Origin: Azorinus chamasolen
Lineage: Eukaryota; Mollusca; Bivalvia; Cardiida; Solecurtidae
DNA length: 64,000 nt
Reading direction: 5' to 3'
Assembly (NCBI GenBank): GCA_963576725.1
Contig: OY755247.1
Span: 15,006,526 to 15,070,525 of the forward strand
Made by a program: the position numbers and the translations under genes. Of the stretch, positions 1 to 11,700 are shown piece after piece; within the stretch, counting starts at the first letter, position 1; each line of letters starts with the position of its first letter. Below the pieces are notes generated by a model. The model was not told where the DNA came from. It worked only from the letters and a program-made list of their open reading frames with translations, and searched no databases.

Positions 1-132
1 TTTGAAAATCGGAGAAAAAATGAGTAAGTTATAGCCAGGACACGAATTTGCTAACGGACGGACGGACAGACAGACACCCAGCCAGACGGCCAGACGATGG
101 AGACCATAACATAATACGACCCTTCGGGCGTA
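1..132 (+). mobile_element. 3' end of a pearl/HINE-like element (E0)
   Basis: The segment holds ACGG/ACAG-type microsatellite around 54-76 followed by a terminal hairpin at about 114-131 (TACGACCC, loop TTC, GGGCGTA) and then the A-run of the minisatellite. The same order (microsatellite, short spacer, hairpin, flank) closes the complete elements at 640 and 7487. The 5' part lies outside the window. The assignment rests on architecture and not on a family match. Confidence 0.6.
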
Positions 133-639
133 TAAAAAAGGCCTGGGCCATTTCTCCCCCCCCCCTATCTAAAAAGATAAAATCATATCAAAGGGGAGAA
201 TAAAGGCCTGGGCCATTTCTTCCCCCCCCCCCCTTATCTAAAAAGATAAAATCATATCAAAGGGGAGAAAAAAGGCCTGGGCCATTTCTTCCCCCCCCCC
301 CTATCTAAAAAGATAAAATCATATCAAAGGGGAGAAAAAAAGGCCTGGGCCATTTCTTCCCCCCTATCTAAAAAGATACAATCATATCAAAGGGGAGAAA
401 AAAAGGCCTAGGCCATTTCTTCCCCCCTATCTAAAAAGATAAAATCAATTCACAGGGGAGAAAAAAAGGACTATAACATTTCTTCCCCATCCCCTATCTG
501 AAAAGATACAATCAATTCACAGGGGAGAAAAAAAGGCCTAGGCCATTTCTTCCCCCCTATCTAAAAAGATAAAATCATATCAAAGGGGAGAAAAAAAGGC
601 CTAGGTAATTTCTTCCCCATCCCCTATTCGAAAAAATAA
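133..639. repeat. Minisatellite array, segment 1
   Basis: Tandem 55-70 bp monomers: GGCCTGGGCC or GGCCTAGGCC, ATTTCTT, a C-tract of 6-13, TATCTAAAAAGATA, AAATCATATCAAA or CAATCAATTCAC, then GGGGAGAAAAAAA. Length varies mostly through the C- and A-tracts. No gene is present; open frames here are repeat translations. Confidence 0.95.
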
Positions 640-674
640 ACAAGAGATGTCACAGTCACGTGACAAATGCCCCC

Positions 675-2140
675 AAAAATTATACCCTGTGACCTTGACC
701 TTTGACCCATAGACCAGGGAGTTGACACATCGTTTTTGTGTGGTTAAAATTTGTGCCAGGTTCCTTTGAAATCCATTCACAGATAAACAAGTAATTGTAC
801 CCTGTGACCTTGATCTTTGACATATGGACCAGGGAGCTGAACGCGACACATCGTCTTTGTCTGGTGAACATCTGTGCCAAGTTATATTGAAATCCATTGA
901 CAGATAAAGATGTTACACACCGGACACGAAATTTGTGACAAAGTAATTGTACCCTGTGACCTTGACCTTTGGCATATGGACCAGGGAGTTGAAAGCGACA
1001 CATCATCTTTGTGTGGTGAACATTTGTGCCAAATCATATTGAAATTCATTGATACATAAAGAAGTTACAGACCGGACACAAAATTTGTGACAAAGTAATT
1101 GTACCCTGTGACCTTGACCTTTGACCCATGGACCTGGGAGTTGAACGCGACACATCGTCTTTGTGTGGTGAACATTTGTGGCAAGTTATATTGAAATCCA
1201 GTGATAGATGAAGAAGTTACAGACCGGAAACGAAATTTGTGACAAAGTAATTGTACCCTGTGACCTTGACCTTTGACCCATGGACCAGGGAGTTGAACGT
1301 GACACATCGTTTCTGTCTGGTGAACATTTGTGGCAAGTTATATTGCAATCCATTGATAGATGAAGAAGTTACAGACCGGACACAAATTTGTGACAAAGTA
1401 ATTGTACCCCGTGACCTTGACCTTTGACCCATGGACCTGGGAGTTGAACGCGACACAACGTCTTTGTGTGGTGAACATTTGTGGCAAGTTATATTGCAAT
1501 CCATTGATAGATGAAGAAGTTACAGACCGGACACAAATTTGTGACAAAGTAATTGTACCCCGTGACCTTGACCTTTGACCCATGGACCTGGGAGTTGAAC
1601 GCGACACAACGTCTTTGTGTGGTGAACATTTGTGGCAAGTTATATTTAAATCCATTGATAGATGAAGAAGTTACAGACCGGACACGAAATTTGTGACAAA
1701 GTAATTGTACCCTGTGACCTTGACCTTTGACCCATGGACCTGGGAGTTGAACGCGACACATCGTCTTTGTGTGGTGAACATTTGTGGCAAGTTATATTGA
1801 AATCCATTGATAGATGAAGAAGTTACAGACCGGACACGAAATTTGTGACAAAGTAATTGTACCCTGTGACCTTGACCTTTGACCCATGGACCTGGGAGTT
1901 GAACGCGACACATCGTCTTTGTGTGGTGAACATTTGTGGCAAGTTATATTGAAATCCATTGATAGATGAAGAAGTTACAGACCGGACACGAAATTTGTGA
2001 CAAAGTAATTGTACCCTGTGACCTTGACCTTTGACCCATGGACCTGGGAGTTGAACGCGACACATCGTCTCTGTCTGGTGAACATTTGTGGCAAGTTATA
2101 TTTAAATCCATTGATAGATGAAGAAGTTACAGACCGGACA
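675..2140 (+). repeat. 152-bp tandem core of E1
   Basis: About ten direct repeats: the motif TGACCTTGACCTTTGACC (or a close variant) recurs near 691, 806, 958, 1110, 1261, 1412, 1563, 1715, 1867 and 2018. The last copies are nearly identical and the first is shorter (~115 bp). Minus-strand open frames of 80-105 aa here repeat the same peptide and are by-products of the tandem structure. Confidence 0.9.
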
Positions 2141-2142
2141 CA

Positions 2143-2252
2143 AATTCCGGACGGAAGGACAGACGGACGGACAGACGGACAGACGGACGGACGGACGGAC
2201 AGACGGACAGACGGACAGACGGACAGACGGACAGACGGAAGGACGGACAATG
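2143..2252 (+). repeat. ACGG/ACAG microsatellite of E1
   Basis: A run of GGACGGACAGAC-type tetranucleotides lies between the 152-bp core and the terminal hairpin, as expected for pearl/HINE elements. Its translation (RTDGQTDG repeats) is spurious. Confidence 0.9.
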
Positions 2253-2283
2253 CGATCACTATATGCCCGCCTTTGGGGGCATA

Positions 2284-5200
2284 AAAAGGCCTGGGCCATT
2301 TCTTCCACCCCCCCCCCCCTTATCTAAAAAGATAAAATCATATCAAAGGGGAGAAAAAAAGGCCAAGGCCATTTCTTCCCCATCCCCTATCAGAAAAGAT
2401 ACAATCAATTCACAGGGGAGAAAAAAAGGCCTGGGCCATTTCTTCCCCATCCCCTATCCGAAAAGATAAAATATCAAAGGGTAGAAAAAAGGCCTAGGCC
2501 ATTTCTTCCCCCCCTATCTAAAAAGATATGATCATATCAAAGGGGAGAAAAAAAGGCCTGGGCCATTTCTTCCCCCCCCCCAATCTAAAAAGATATGATC
2601 ATATCAAAGGGGAGAAAAAAAGGCCTAGGCCATTTCTTCCCCCCTATCTAAAAAGATAAAATCAATTCACAGGGGAGAAAAAAAGGCCTAGGCCATTTAT
2701 TCCCCATCCCCTATCTGAAAAGGTACAATCAATTCACAGGGGAGAAAAAAAGGCCTAGGCCATTTCTTCCCCCTATCTAAAAAGATAAAATCATATCAAA
2801 GGGGAGAAAAAAAGGCCTGGGCCATTTCTCCCCCCCCCCATCTAAGAAGATACCATCAATTCACAGGGGAGAAAAAAAGGCCTGGGCCATTTCTTCCCCC
2901 CCCCCCTATCTAAAAAGATAAAATCATATCAAAAGGGAGAAAAAAAGGCCTGGGCCATTTCTCCCCCCCCCCTCTATCTAAAAAGATAAAATCATATCAA
3001 AGGGGAGAAAAAAAGGCCTGGGCCATTTCTCCCCCACCCCCCTATCCGAAAAGATACCATCAATTCACAGGGGAGAAAAAAAGGCCTGGGCCATTTCTTC
3101 CCCCCTATCTAAAAAGATACAATCAATTCACACGGGAGAAAAAAAGGCCTGGGCCATTTCTTCCCACCCCCTATCTAAAAAGATAAAACCATATCAAAGG
3201 GGAGAAAAAAATGCCTGGGTCATTTCTTCCCCCCCCCCCCCCAATCTAAAAAGATAAAATCATATCAAAGGGGAGAAAAAAAGGCCTGGGCCATTTCGTC
3301 CCCCCCCCCCCTTATCTAAAAAGATATGATCATATCAAAGGGGAGAAAAAAAGGCCTGGGCCATTTCTTCCCCATCCCCTATCCAAAAAGATAAAATCAA
3401 TTCACAGGGGAGAAAAAAAAGGCCTGGGCCATTTCTTCTCCCCCTATCTAAAAAGATATGATCATATCAAAGGGGAGAAAAAAAGGCCTGGGCCATTTCT
3501 TCCCCCCCCCCCCTATCTAAAAAGATAAAATCATATCAAAGGGGAGAAAAGAAAAGCCTAGGTCATTTCTTCCCCATCCCCTATCCAAAAAGATAAAATC
3601 ATATCACAGGGGAGAAAAAAGGCCTGGGCCATTTCTTCCCCCCCCCCCTTATCTAAAAAGATAAAATATCAAAGGGGAGGAAAAAAAGGCCTGGGCCATT
3701 TCTTCCCCCCTATCTAAAAAGATACAATCATATTAAAGGAGAGAAAAAAAGGCCTAGGCCATTTCTTCCCCCCTATCTAAAAAGATAAAATCATATCAAA
3801 GGGGAGAAAAAAAAGGCCTGGGCCATTTCTTCCCCCCCCCCTTATCTAAAAAGATACCATCAATTCACAGGGGAGAAAAAAGGCCTAGGTCATTTCTTCC
3901 CCCTATCTAAAAAGATAAAATCATATCAAAGGGGAGAAAAAAAGGCCTAGGCCATTTCTTCCCCCCTATCTAAAAAGATAAAATCATATCCAAGGGGAGA
4001 AAAAAAGGCCTGGGCCATTTCTTCTCCCCCCCCCTATCTAAAAAGATACAATCAATTCACAGGGGAGAAAAAAAGGCCTGGGCCATTTCTTCCCCCCCCC
4101 CCTTATCTAAAAAGATAAAATCATACCAAAGGGGAGAAAAAAAGGCCTGGGCCATTTCTTCCCCATCCCCTATCCGAAAAGATACAATCAATTCACAGGG
4201 GAGAAAAAAAGGCCTGGGCCATTTCTTCTCCCCCTATCTAAAAAGATATGATCATATCAAAGGGGAGAAAAAAAGGCCTGGGCCATTTCTTCCCCATCCC
4301 CTATCCGAAAAGATAAAATCATATCAAAGGGTAGAAAAAAGGCCTAGGCCATTTCTTCCCCCCTATCTAAAAAGATATGATCATATCAAAGGGGAGAAAA
4401 AAAGGCCTGGGCCATTTCTTCCCCCGCCCCCCCTATCTAAAAAGATATGATCATATCAAAGGGGAGAAAAAAAGGCCTAGGCCATTTCTTCCCCCCTATC
4501 TAAAAAGATATGATCATATCAAAGGGGAGAAAAAAAGGCCTGGGCCATTTCTTCCCCATCCCCTATACAAAAAGATAAAATCAATTCACAGGGGAGAAAA
4601 AAAAAGGCCAGGGCCATTTCTTCTCCCCCTATCTAAAAAGATATGATCATATCAAAGGGGAGAAAAAAAGGCCTGGGCCATTTCTTCCCCCCCCTATCTA
4701 AACAGATATGATCATATCAAAGGGGAGAAAAAAAGGCCTGGGCCATTTCTTCCCCCCCCCCCCTTATCTAAAAAGATAAAAATCATATCAAAGGGGAGAA
4801 AAGAAAGGCCTAGGTCATTTCTTCCCCCCTATCTAAAAAGATAAAATCATATCAAAGGGGAGAAAAAAAAGGCCTAGGTCATTTCTTCCCCATCCCCTAT
4901 CCAAAAAGATACAATCACAGGTGAGAAAAAAAGGCCTGGGCCATTTATTCCCCCCCCCCCTATCTAAAAAGATAAAATCATATCAAAGGGGGGAAAAAAG
5001 GCCTGGGCCATTTCTTCCCCCCCCTATCTAAAAAGATAAAATCATATCAAAGGGGAGAAAAAAAGGCCTGGGCCATTTCTTCCCCCCCCCCCCTATCTAA
5101 AAAGATACAATCATATCAAAGGGGAGAAAAAAAGGCCTAGGCCATTTCTCACCCCCTATCTAAAAAGATACAATCAATTCACAGGGGAGAAAAAAAGGCC

Positions 5201-7486
5201 TGGGCCATTTCTCCCCCCCCCCTATCTAAAAAGATAAAATCATCTCAAAGGGGAGAAAAAAAAGCCTGGGCCATTTCTCCCCACCCCCTATCTAAAAAGA
5301 TAAAATCATATCAAAGGGGAGAAAAAAAGGCCTGGGCCATTTCTCCCCCCCCCCCTATCTAAAAAGATACAATCATATCAAAGGGGAGAAAAAAAGGCCT
5401 AGGCCATTTCTCCCCCCCCCTATCTAAAAAGATACAATCAATTCACAGGGGAGAAAAAAAGGCCTGGGCCATTTCTTTCCCCCCCCCCTATCTAAAAAGA
5501 TAAAATCATATCAAAGGGGAGAAAAAAAAGCCTGGGCCATTTCTCCCCCCCCCCCTATCTAAAAAGATAAAATCATATCAAAGGGGGAAAAAAAGGCCTG
5601 GGACATTTCTTCCCCCCCCCCCACCTATCTAAAAAGATAAAATAAATTCACAGGGGGAGAAAAAAAGGCCTAGGCCATTTCTTCCCCATCCCCTATTCGA
5701 AAAGATAAAATCAATTCACAGGGGAGAAAAAAGGCCTGGGCCATTTCTTCTCCCCTATCTAAAAAGATATGATCATATCAAAGGGGAGAAAAAAAGGCCT
5801 GGGCCATTTCTTCCCCATCCCCTATCCGAAAAGATAAAATCATATCAAAGGGGAGAAAAAAAGGCCTAGGCCATTTCTTCCCCCCTATCTAAAAAGATAT
5901 GATCATATTAAAGGGGAGAAAAAAAGGCCTGGGCCATTTTTCCCCCCCTATCTAAAAAGATATGATCATATCAAAGGGGAGAAAAAAAGGCCTGGGCCAT
6001 TTCTCCCCCCCCCCCCTATCTAAAAAGATAAAATCATATCAAAGGGGAGAAAAGAAAGGCCTAGGTCAGTTCTTCCCCATCCCCTATCCAAAAAGATACA
6101 ATCACAGGGGAGAAAAAAGGCCTGGGCCATTTCTCTACCCCCCCCCCCTATCTAAAAAGATAAAATCATATCAAAGGGGAGAAAAAAGGCCTGGGCCATT
6201 TCTTCCCCCCCCCTATCTATAAAGATAAAATCATATCAAAGGGGAGAAAAAAAGGCCTGGGCCATTTCTTCCCCCCACCCTATCTAAAAAGATAAAATAT
6301 CAAAGGGGAGAAAAAAAGGCCTGGGCCATTTCTTCCCCATCCCCTATCCGAACAGATACAATCAATTCACAGAGGAGAAAAAAAGGCCTGGGCCATTTCT
6401 TCTCCCCTATCTAAAAAGATATAATCATATCAAAGGGGGGAAAAAAGGCCTGGGCCATTTCTTCCCCCCCCCCTATCTAAAAAGATAAAATCATATCAAA
6501 GGGGAGAAAAAAAGGCATGGGCCATTTCTTCCCCCCCCCCCTATCTAAAAAGATACAATCATATCAAAGGGGAGAAAAAAAGGCCTAGGCCATTTCTTCC
6601 CCCCCCCCCCCTATCTAAAAAGATAAAATCAATTCACAGGGGGAGAAAAAAAGGCCTGGGCCATTTCCCCCCCCCCCCCTTATCTAAAAAGATAAAATCA
6701 TATCAAAGGGGAGAAAAAAGGCCTGGGCCATTTCTTCCCCCCCTATCTAAAAATATATGATCATATCAAAGGGGAGAAAAAAAGGCCTAGGCCATTTCTT
6801 CCCCCCTATCTAAAAAGATATGATCATATGAATGGGAAAAAAAAAGGCCTGGGCCATTTCTTCCCCCCCCCCCCTTATCTAAAAGATAAAATCATATCAA
6901 AGGGGAGAAAAGAAAGGCCTAGGTCATTTCTTCCCCATCCCCTATCCAAAAAGATACAATCACAGGGTAGAAAAAAGGCCTGGGCCATTTCTTCCCCCCC
7001 CCCGCTATCTAAAAAGATAAAATAATATCAAAGGGGAGAAAAAAGGCCCGGGCCATTTCTTCCCCCCCCCCCTTATCTAAAAAGATAAAATCATATCAAA
7101 GGGGAGAAAAAAAGGCCTGGGCCATTTCTTCCCCCCACCCTATTTAAAAAGATAAAATATCAAAGGGGAGAAAAAAAGGCCTGGGCCATTTCTTCCCCAT
7201 CCCCTATCCGAACAGATACAATCAATTCACAGAGGAGAAAAAAAGGCCTGGGCCATTTCTTCTCCCCTATCTAAAAAGATATAATATCAAAGGGGGGAAA
7301 AAAGGCCTGGGCCATTTCTCCCCCCCCCCCTATCTAAAAAGATAAAATCATATCAAAGGGGAGAAAAAAAGGCATGGGCCATTTCTTCCCCCCCCCCTAT
7401 CTAAAAAGATACAATCATATCAAAGGGGAGAAAAAAAGGCCTAGGCCATTTCTTCCCCCCCCCCCCTATCTAAAAAGATAAAATCA
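2284..7486. repeat. Minisatellite array, segment 2
   Basis: About 80 monomers of the same 55-70 bp unit. Two monomer types alternate irregularly: one with ATCATATCAAAGGGG, the other with CAATCAATTCACAGGGG usually preceded by CCCCATCCCCTATCCG. Some monomers carry the 14-bp palindrome GATATGATCATATC. A stretch beginning at 2284 (GGCCAAGGCC marker near 2361, ATGCCTGGGTC marker near 3208) reappears near 9.7, 10.8 and 14.7 kb. No gene. Confidence 0.95.
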
Positions 7487-8757
7487 ACAAGAGATGTTTG
7501 TAAAACATGTATACCCCCCGACCCCCTGACCTTTGATCTAGTGACCTCAACTATAGAGGTCATCTAGCGGTCGTGACTAATCACCACAGCAACTTTGAAT
7601 ATCCTAAGCCAAACCACTGATCATTTATTGATCTGAAAACATTTCACATATTCAGGTCATGGTGACCTTGACCTTTGACCTAGTGACCTCAACAACTTTA
7701 AGGGTCATCAAGTGGTCACAACCAACTACCACAGCAAGTTTGAAGATCCCGAACCAAACCATTGAGCAGTTATTAATTGGAAACCATTTCATCAGTTAAG
7801 GTCATGATGACCTTGATCTTTAACCTAGTGACCTCAAAATCAATAGGGGTCATCTAGTTGTCATGACCAACCACCTCAGCAAGTTTGAAGATCCTAAGCC
7901 AAACCCTTGAGCAGTTATTAATCGCAAACCATTTCACCAGTTAAGGTCATGGTGACCTTGACCTTTGACCTAGTGACCTCAACAACTTTAGGGGTCATCA
8001 AGGGGTCACAACCAACCACCACAGCAAGTCTGAAGATCCTAAGCCAAACCCTTGAGCAGTTATTGATCAGAAACCATTTTACAAGTTAAGGTCATGGTGA
8101 CCTTGACCTTTAACCTAGTGACCTCAAATACAATAGGGGCCATCCAGTTGTCATGACCAACTACAGCAGCAAGTTTGAAGATTCTAAGCCAACCCCTTGA
8201 GCAGTTATTGATTGGAAACCATTTGACCATTTAAGAGCATGGTGACCTTGACCTTTGACCTAGTGACCTAAAAAGCAATAGGGGTCATCTAGTGGTCATT
8301 ACCAACCACCACAGCAAATTTGAAGATCCTAGGTCAAACCCTTGAGCAGTTATTGATCAGAAACCATTTTACCAGTTAAGGTCATGGTGACCTTGACCTT
8401 TGACCTAGTGACCTCAAAATCAATAGGGGTCATCCAGTGGTCATGACCAACTACCACAGCAAGTTTGAAGATTCTAAGCTGAACCCTTGAGCAGTTATTG
8501 ATCGGAAACCATTTAACCATTTAAGGTCATGGTGACCTTGACCTATGACCTAGTGACCTCAAAATCAATAGGGGTCATCTACTTGTCATGACCAACCACC
8601 ACAGCAAGTTTGAAGATTCTAGGCCAAGTCGTTTATTAGTTATCGTTCGGAAACCATCGATCTACCGACCGACAGACAGACCGACCGACCGACCGACCGA
8701 CCTACCGACCGACATGTGCAAAGCAATATACCCCCATTTTTTCAAAAGGGGGGTATA
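7487..8757 (+). mobile_element. Helentron/HINE (pearl)-like element E2
   Basis: Starts ACAAGAG; hairpin ATGTTT GTA AAACAT; then TATACCCCCC, repeated inverted in the 3' hairpin (TATACCCCC ... GGGGGGTATA, about 8728-8757). The middle is seven ~145-bp direct repeats and a GACC/GACA microsatellite (8665-8714). Left flank AAAATCA and right flank ATTAACAGGGGG reconstitute a normal monomer seen intact near 19850, so no target duplication exists. The core differs from E1 in sequence but keeps the TGACCTTGACCTTTGACC box. Non-coding. Confidence 0.75.
7653..8664 (+). repeat. 145-bp tandem core of E2
   Basis: GGTCATGGTGACCTTGACC-type boxes start at about 7653, 7799, 7944, 8089, 8234, 8379 and 8524, a regular 145-bp period, seven copies. 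The same repeat family forms the core of the element at 39211. Confidence 0.9.
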
Positions 8758-11700
8758 ATTAACAGGGGGAGAAAAAAAGGCGTGGGCCATTCCCCCCCCC
8801 CCCCTTATCTAAAAAGATAAAATATCAAAGGGGAGAAAAAAGGCCTGGGCCATTTCTTCCCCCCCTATCTAAAAAGATGATATCAAAGGGGAGAAAAAAA
8901 GGCCTGGGCCATTACTTCCCCCCTATCTAAAAAGATAAAATCATATCAAAGGGGAGAAAAAAAGGCCTAGGTCATTTCTTCCCCATTCCCTATCCAAAAA
9001 GATACAATCACAGGGGAGAAAAAAAGGCCTGGGCGATTTCTTCCCCCCCCCCTATCTAAAAAGATCATATCAAAGGGGGGGAAAAAAGGCCTGGGTCATT
9101 TCTTCCCCATCCCCTTTCCAAAAAGATCAAATCATATCACAGGGGAGAAAAAAGGCCTGGGCCATTTCTCCCCCCCCCCCCTATCTAAAAAGATAAAATC
9201 ATATCAAAGGGGAGAATAAAGGCCTGGGCCATTTCTTCCCCCCCCCTATCTAAAAAGATAAAATCATATCAAAGGGGAGAAAAAAGGCCTGGGCCATTTC
9301 TCCCCCCCCCCCTCTATCTAAAAAGATAAAATCATATCAAAGGGGAGAAAAAAGGCCTGGGCCATTTCTTCCCCCCCCCCCTTATCTAAAAAGATAAAAT
9401 CATACCAAAGGGGAGAAAAAAAAGCCTGGGCCATTTCTTCCCCCCTATCTAAAAAGATACAATCATATCAAAGGGGAGAAAAAAAGGCCTAGGCCATTTC
9501 TTCCCCCCTATCTAAAAAGATAAAATCAATTCACAGGGGAGAAAAAAAGGACTTTAACATTTCTTCCCCATCCCCTATCTGAAAAGATACAATCAATTTA
9601 CAGGGGAGAAAAAAGGCCTAGGCCATTTCTTCCCCCCTATCTAAAAAGATAAAATCATATCAAAGGGGAGAAAAAAAGGCCTAGGTAATTTCTTCCCCAT
9701 CCCCTATCCGAAAAAATAAAAAAGGCCTGGGCCATTTCTTCCACCCCCCCCCCCCCTTATCTAAAAAGATAAAATCATATCAAAGGGGAGAAAAAAAGGC
9801 CAAGGCCATTTCTTCCCCATCCCCTATCAGAAAAGATACAATCAATTCACAGGGGAGAAAAAAGGCCTTGGTCATTTCTTACCCCTATCTAAAAAGATAA
9901 AATCATATCAAAGGGGAGAAAAAAAAGGTCTGTGCCAATTTTTCCCCCCTATCCAAAAAGATAAAATCAATTCACAGGGGAGAAAAAAAGGCCTGGGCCA
10001 TTTCTTCCCCCCCCCCCTATCTAAAAAAGATACAATCATATTAAAGGGGAGAAAAAAAGGCCTAGGCCATTTCTTCCACCCTATCTAAAAAGATAAAATC
10101 AATTCGCAGGGGAGAAAAAAAGGCCTAGGCCATTTCTTCCCCATCCCCTATCTGAAAAGGTACAATCAATTCACAGGGGAGAAAAAAAGGCCTAGGCCAT
10201 TTCTTCCCCTATCTAAAAAGATAAAATCATATCAAAGGGGAGAAAAAAAGGCCTGGGCCATTTCTTCCGCCCCCTATCTAAGAAGATACCATCAATTCAC
10301 AGTGGAGAAAAAAAGGCCTGGGCCATTTCTTTCCCCCCCCCCCTTATCTAAAAAGATAAAATCATATCAAAGGGGAGAAAAAAAGGCCTGGGCCATTTCT
10401 TTCCCCCCCCCCTCTATCTAAAAAGATAAAATCATATCAAAGGGGAGAAAAAAGGCCTGGGCCATTTCTTCCCCCCCCCCTTATCTAAAAAGATAAAATC
10501 ATACCAAAGGGGAGAAAAAAAAGCCTGGGCCATTTCTTCCCCCCTATCTAAAAAGATACAATCATATCAAAGGGGAGAAAAAAAGGCCTAGGCCATTTCT
10601 TCCCCCCTATCTAAAAAGATAAAATCAATTCACAGGGGAGAAAAAAAGGACTTTAACATTTCTTCCCCATCCCCTATCTGAAAAGATACAATCAATTTAC
10701 AGGGGAGAAAAAAGGCCTAGGCCATTTCTTCCCCCCTATCTAAAAAGATAAAATCATATCAAAGGGGAGAAAAAAAGGCCTAGGTAATTTCTTCCCCATC
10801 CCCTATCCGAAAAAATAAAAAAGGCCTGGGCCATTTCTTCCACCCCCCCCCCCCTTATCTAAAAAGATAAAATCATATCAAGGGGGAGAAAAAAAGGCCA
10901 AGGCCATTTCTTCCCCATCCCCTATCAGAAAAGATACAATCAATTCACAGGGGAGAAAAAAGGCCTTGGTCATTTCTTACCCCTATCTAAAAAGATAAAA
11001 TCATATCAAAGGGGAGAAAAAAAAGGTCTGTGCCAATTTCTCCCCCTATCCAAAAAGATAAAATCAATTCACAGGGGAGAAAAAAAGGCCTGGGCCATTT
11101 CTTCCCCCCCCCCTATCTAAAAAAGATACAATCATATTAAAGGGGAGAAAAAAAGGCCTAGGCCATTTCTTCCACCCTATCTAAAAAGATAAAATCAATT
11201 CACAGGGGAGAAAAAAAGGCCTAGGCCATTTCTTCCCCATCCCCTATCTGAAAAGGTACAATCAATTCACAGGGGAGAAAAAAAGGCCTAGGCCATTTCT
11301 TCCCCTATCTAAAAAGATAAAATCATATCAAAGGGGAGAAAAAAAGGCCTGGGCCATTTCTTCCGCCCCCTATCTAAGAAGATACCATCAATTCACAGTG
11401 GAGAAAAAAAGGCCTGGGCCATTTCTTTCCCCCCCCCCCTTATCTAAAAAGATAAAATCATATCAAAGGGGAGAAAAAAAGGCCTGGGCCATTTCTTCCC
11501 CCCCCCCCTCTATCTAAAAAGATAAAATCATATCAAAGGGGAGAAAAAAAGGCCTGGGCCATTTCTCCCCCCCCCCCTATCCGAAAAGATACCATCAATT
11601 CACAGGGGAGAAAAAAAGGCCTGGGCCATTTCTTCCCCCCTATCTAAAAAGATACAATCAATTCACACGGGAGAAAAAAAGGCCTGGGCCATTTCTTCCC

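Larger units (their letters stand above)
640..2283 (+). mobile_element. Helentron/HINE (pearl)-like non-autonomous element E1
   Basis: The element starts ACAAGAG, is followed at once by a small hairpin (GTCAC...GTGAC), then by ATGCCCCCA, whose inverse complement recurs in the 3' hairpin (ATGCCCGCC TTT GGGGGCAT, about 2262-2282). Between lie about ten copies of a ~152-bp monomer and a (GGACAGAC)n-like microsatellite. The flank reads AAAAAATAA before and AAAAGGCC after; the array contains the uninterrupted junction elsewhere, so the insertion made no target duplication. Tandem core plus microsatellite plus hairpin matches published bivalve pearl/HINE elements. No coding capacity. Mobilisation by a Helentron is inferred. 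Confidence 0.75.

Noticed and set aside
601..2308. Overlapping minus-strand frames of 80-105 aa and a SVRPSVCPS-type frame
   Set aside because: They repeat every 152 bp with the E1 core or translate the microsatellite; no independent coding signal.
133..7486. Possible CRISPR array (regular ~64-bp repeats)
   Set aside because: Repeats are adjacent monomers with no unique spacers; the DNA is eukaryotic and no cas genes are present.
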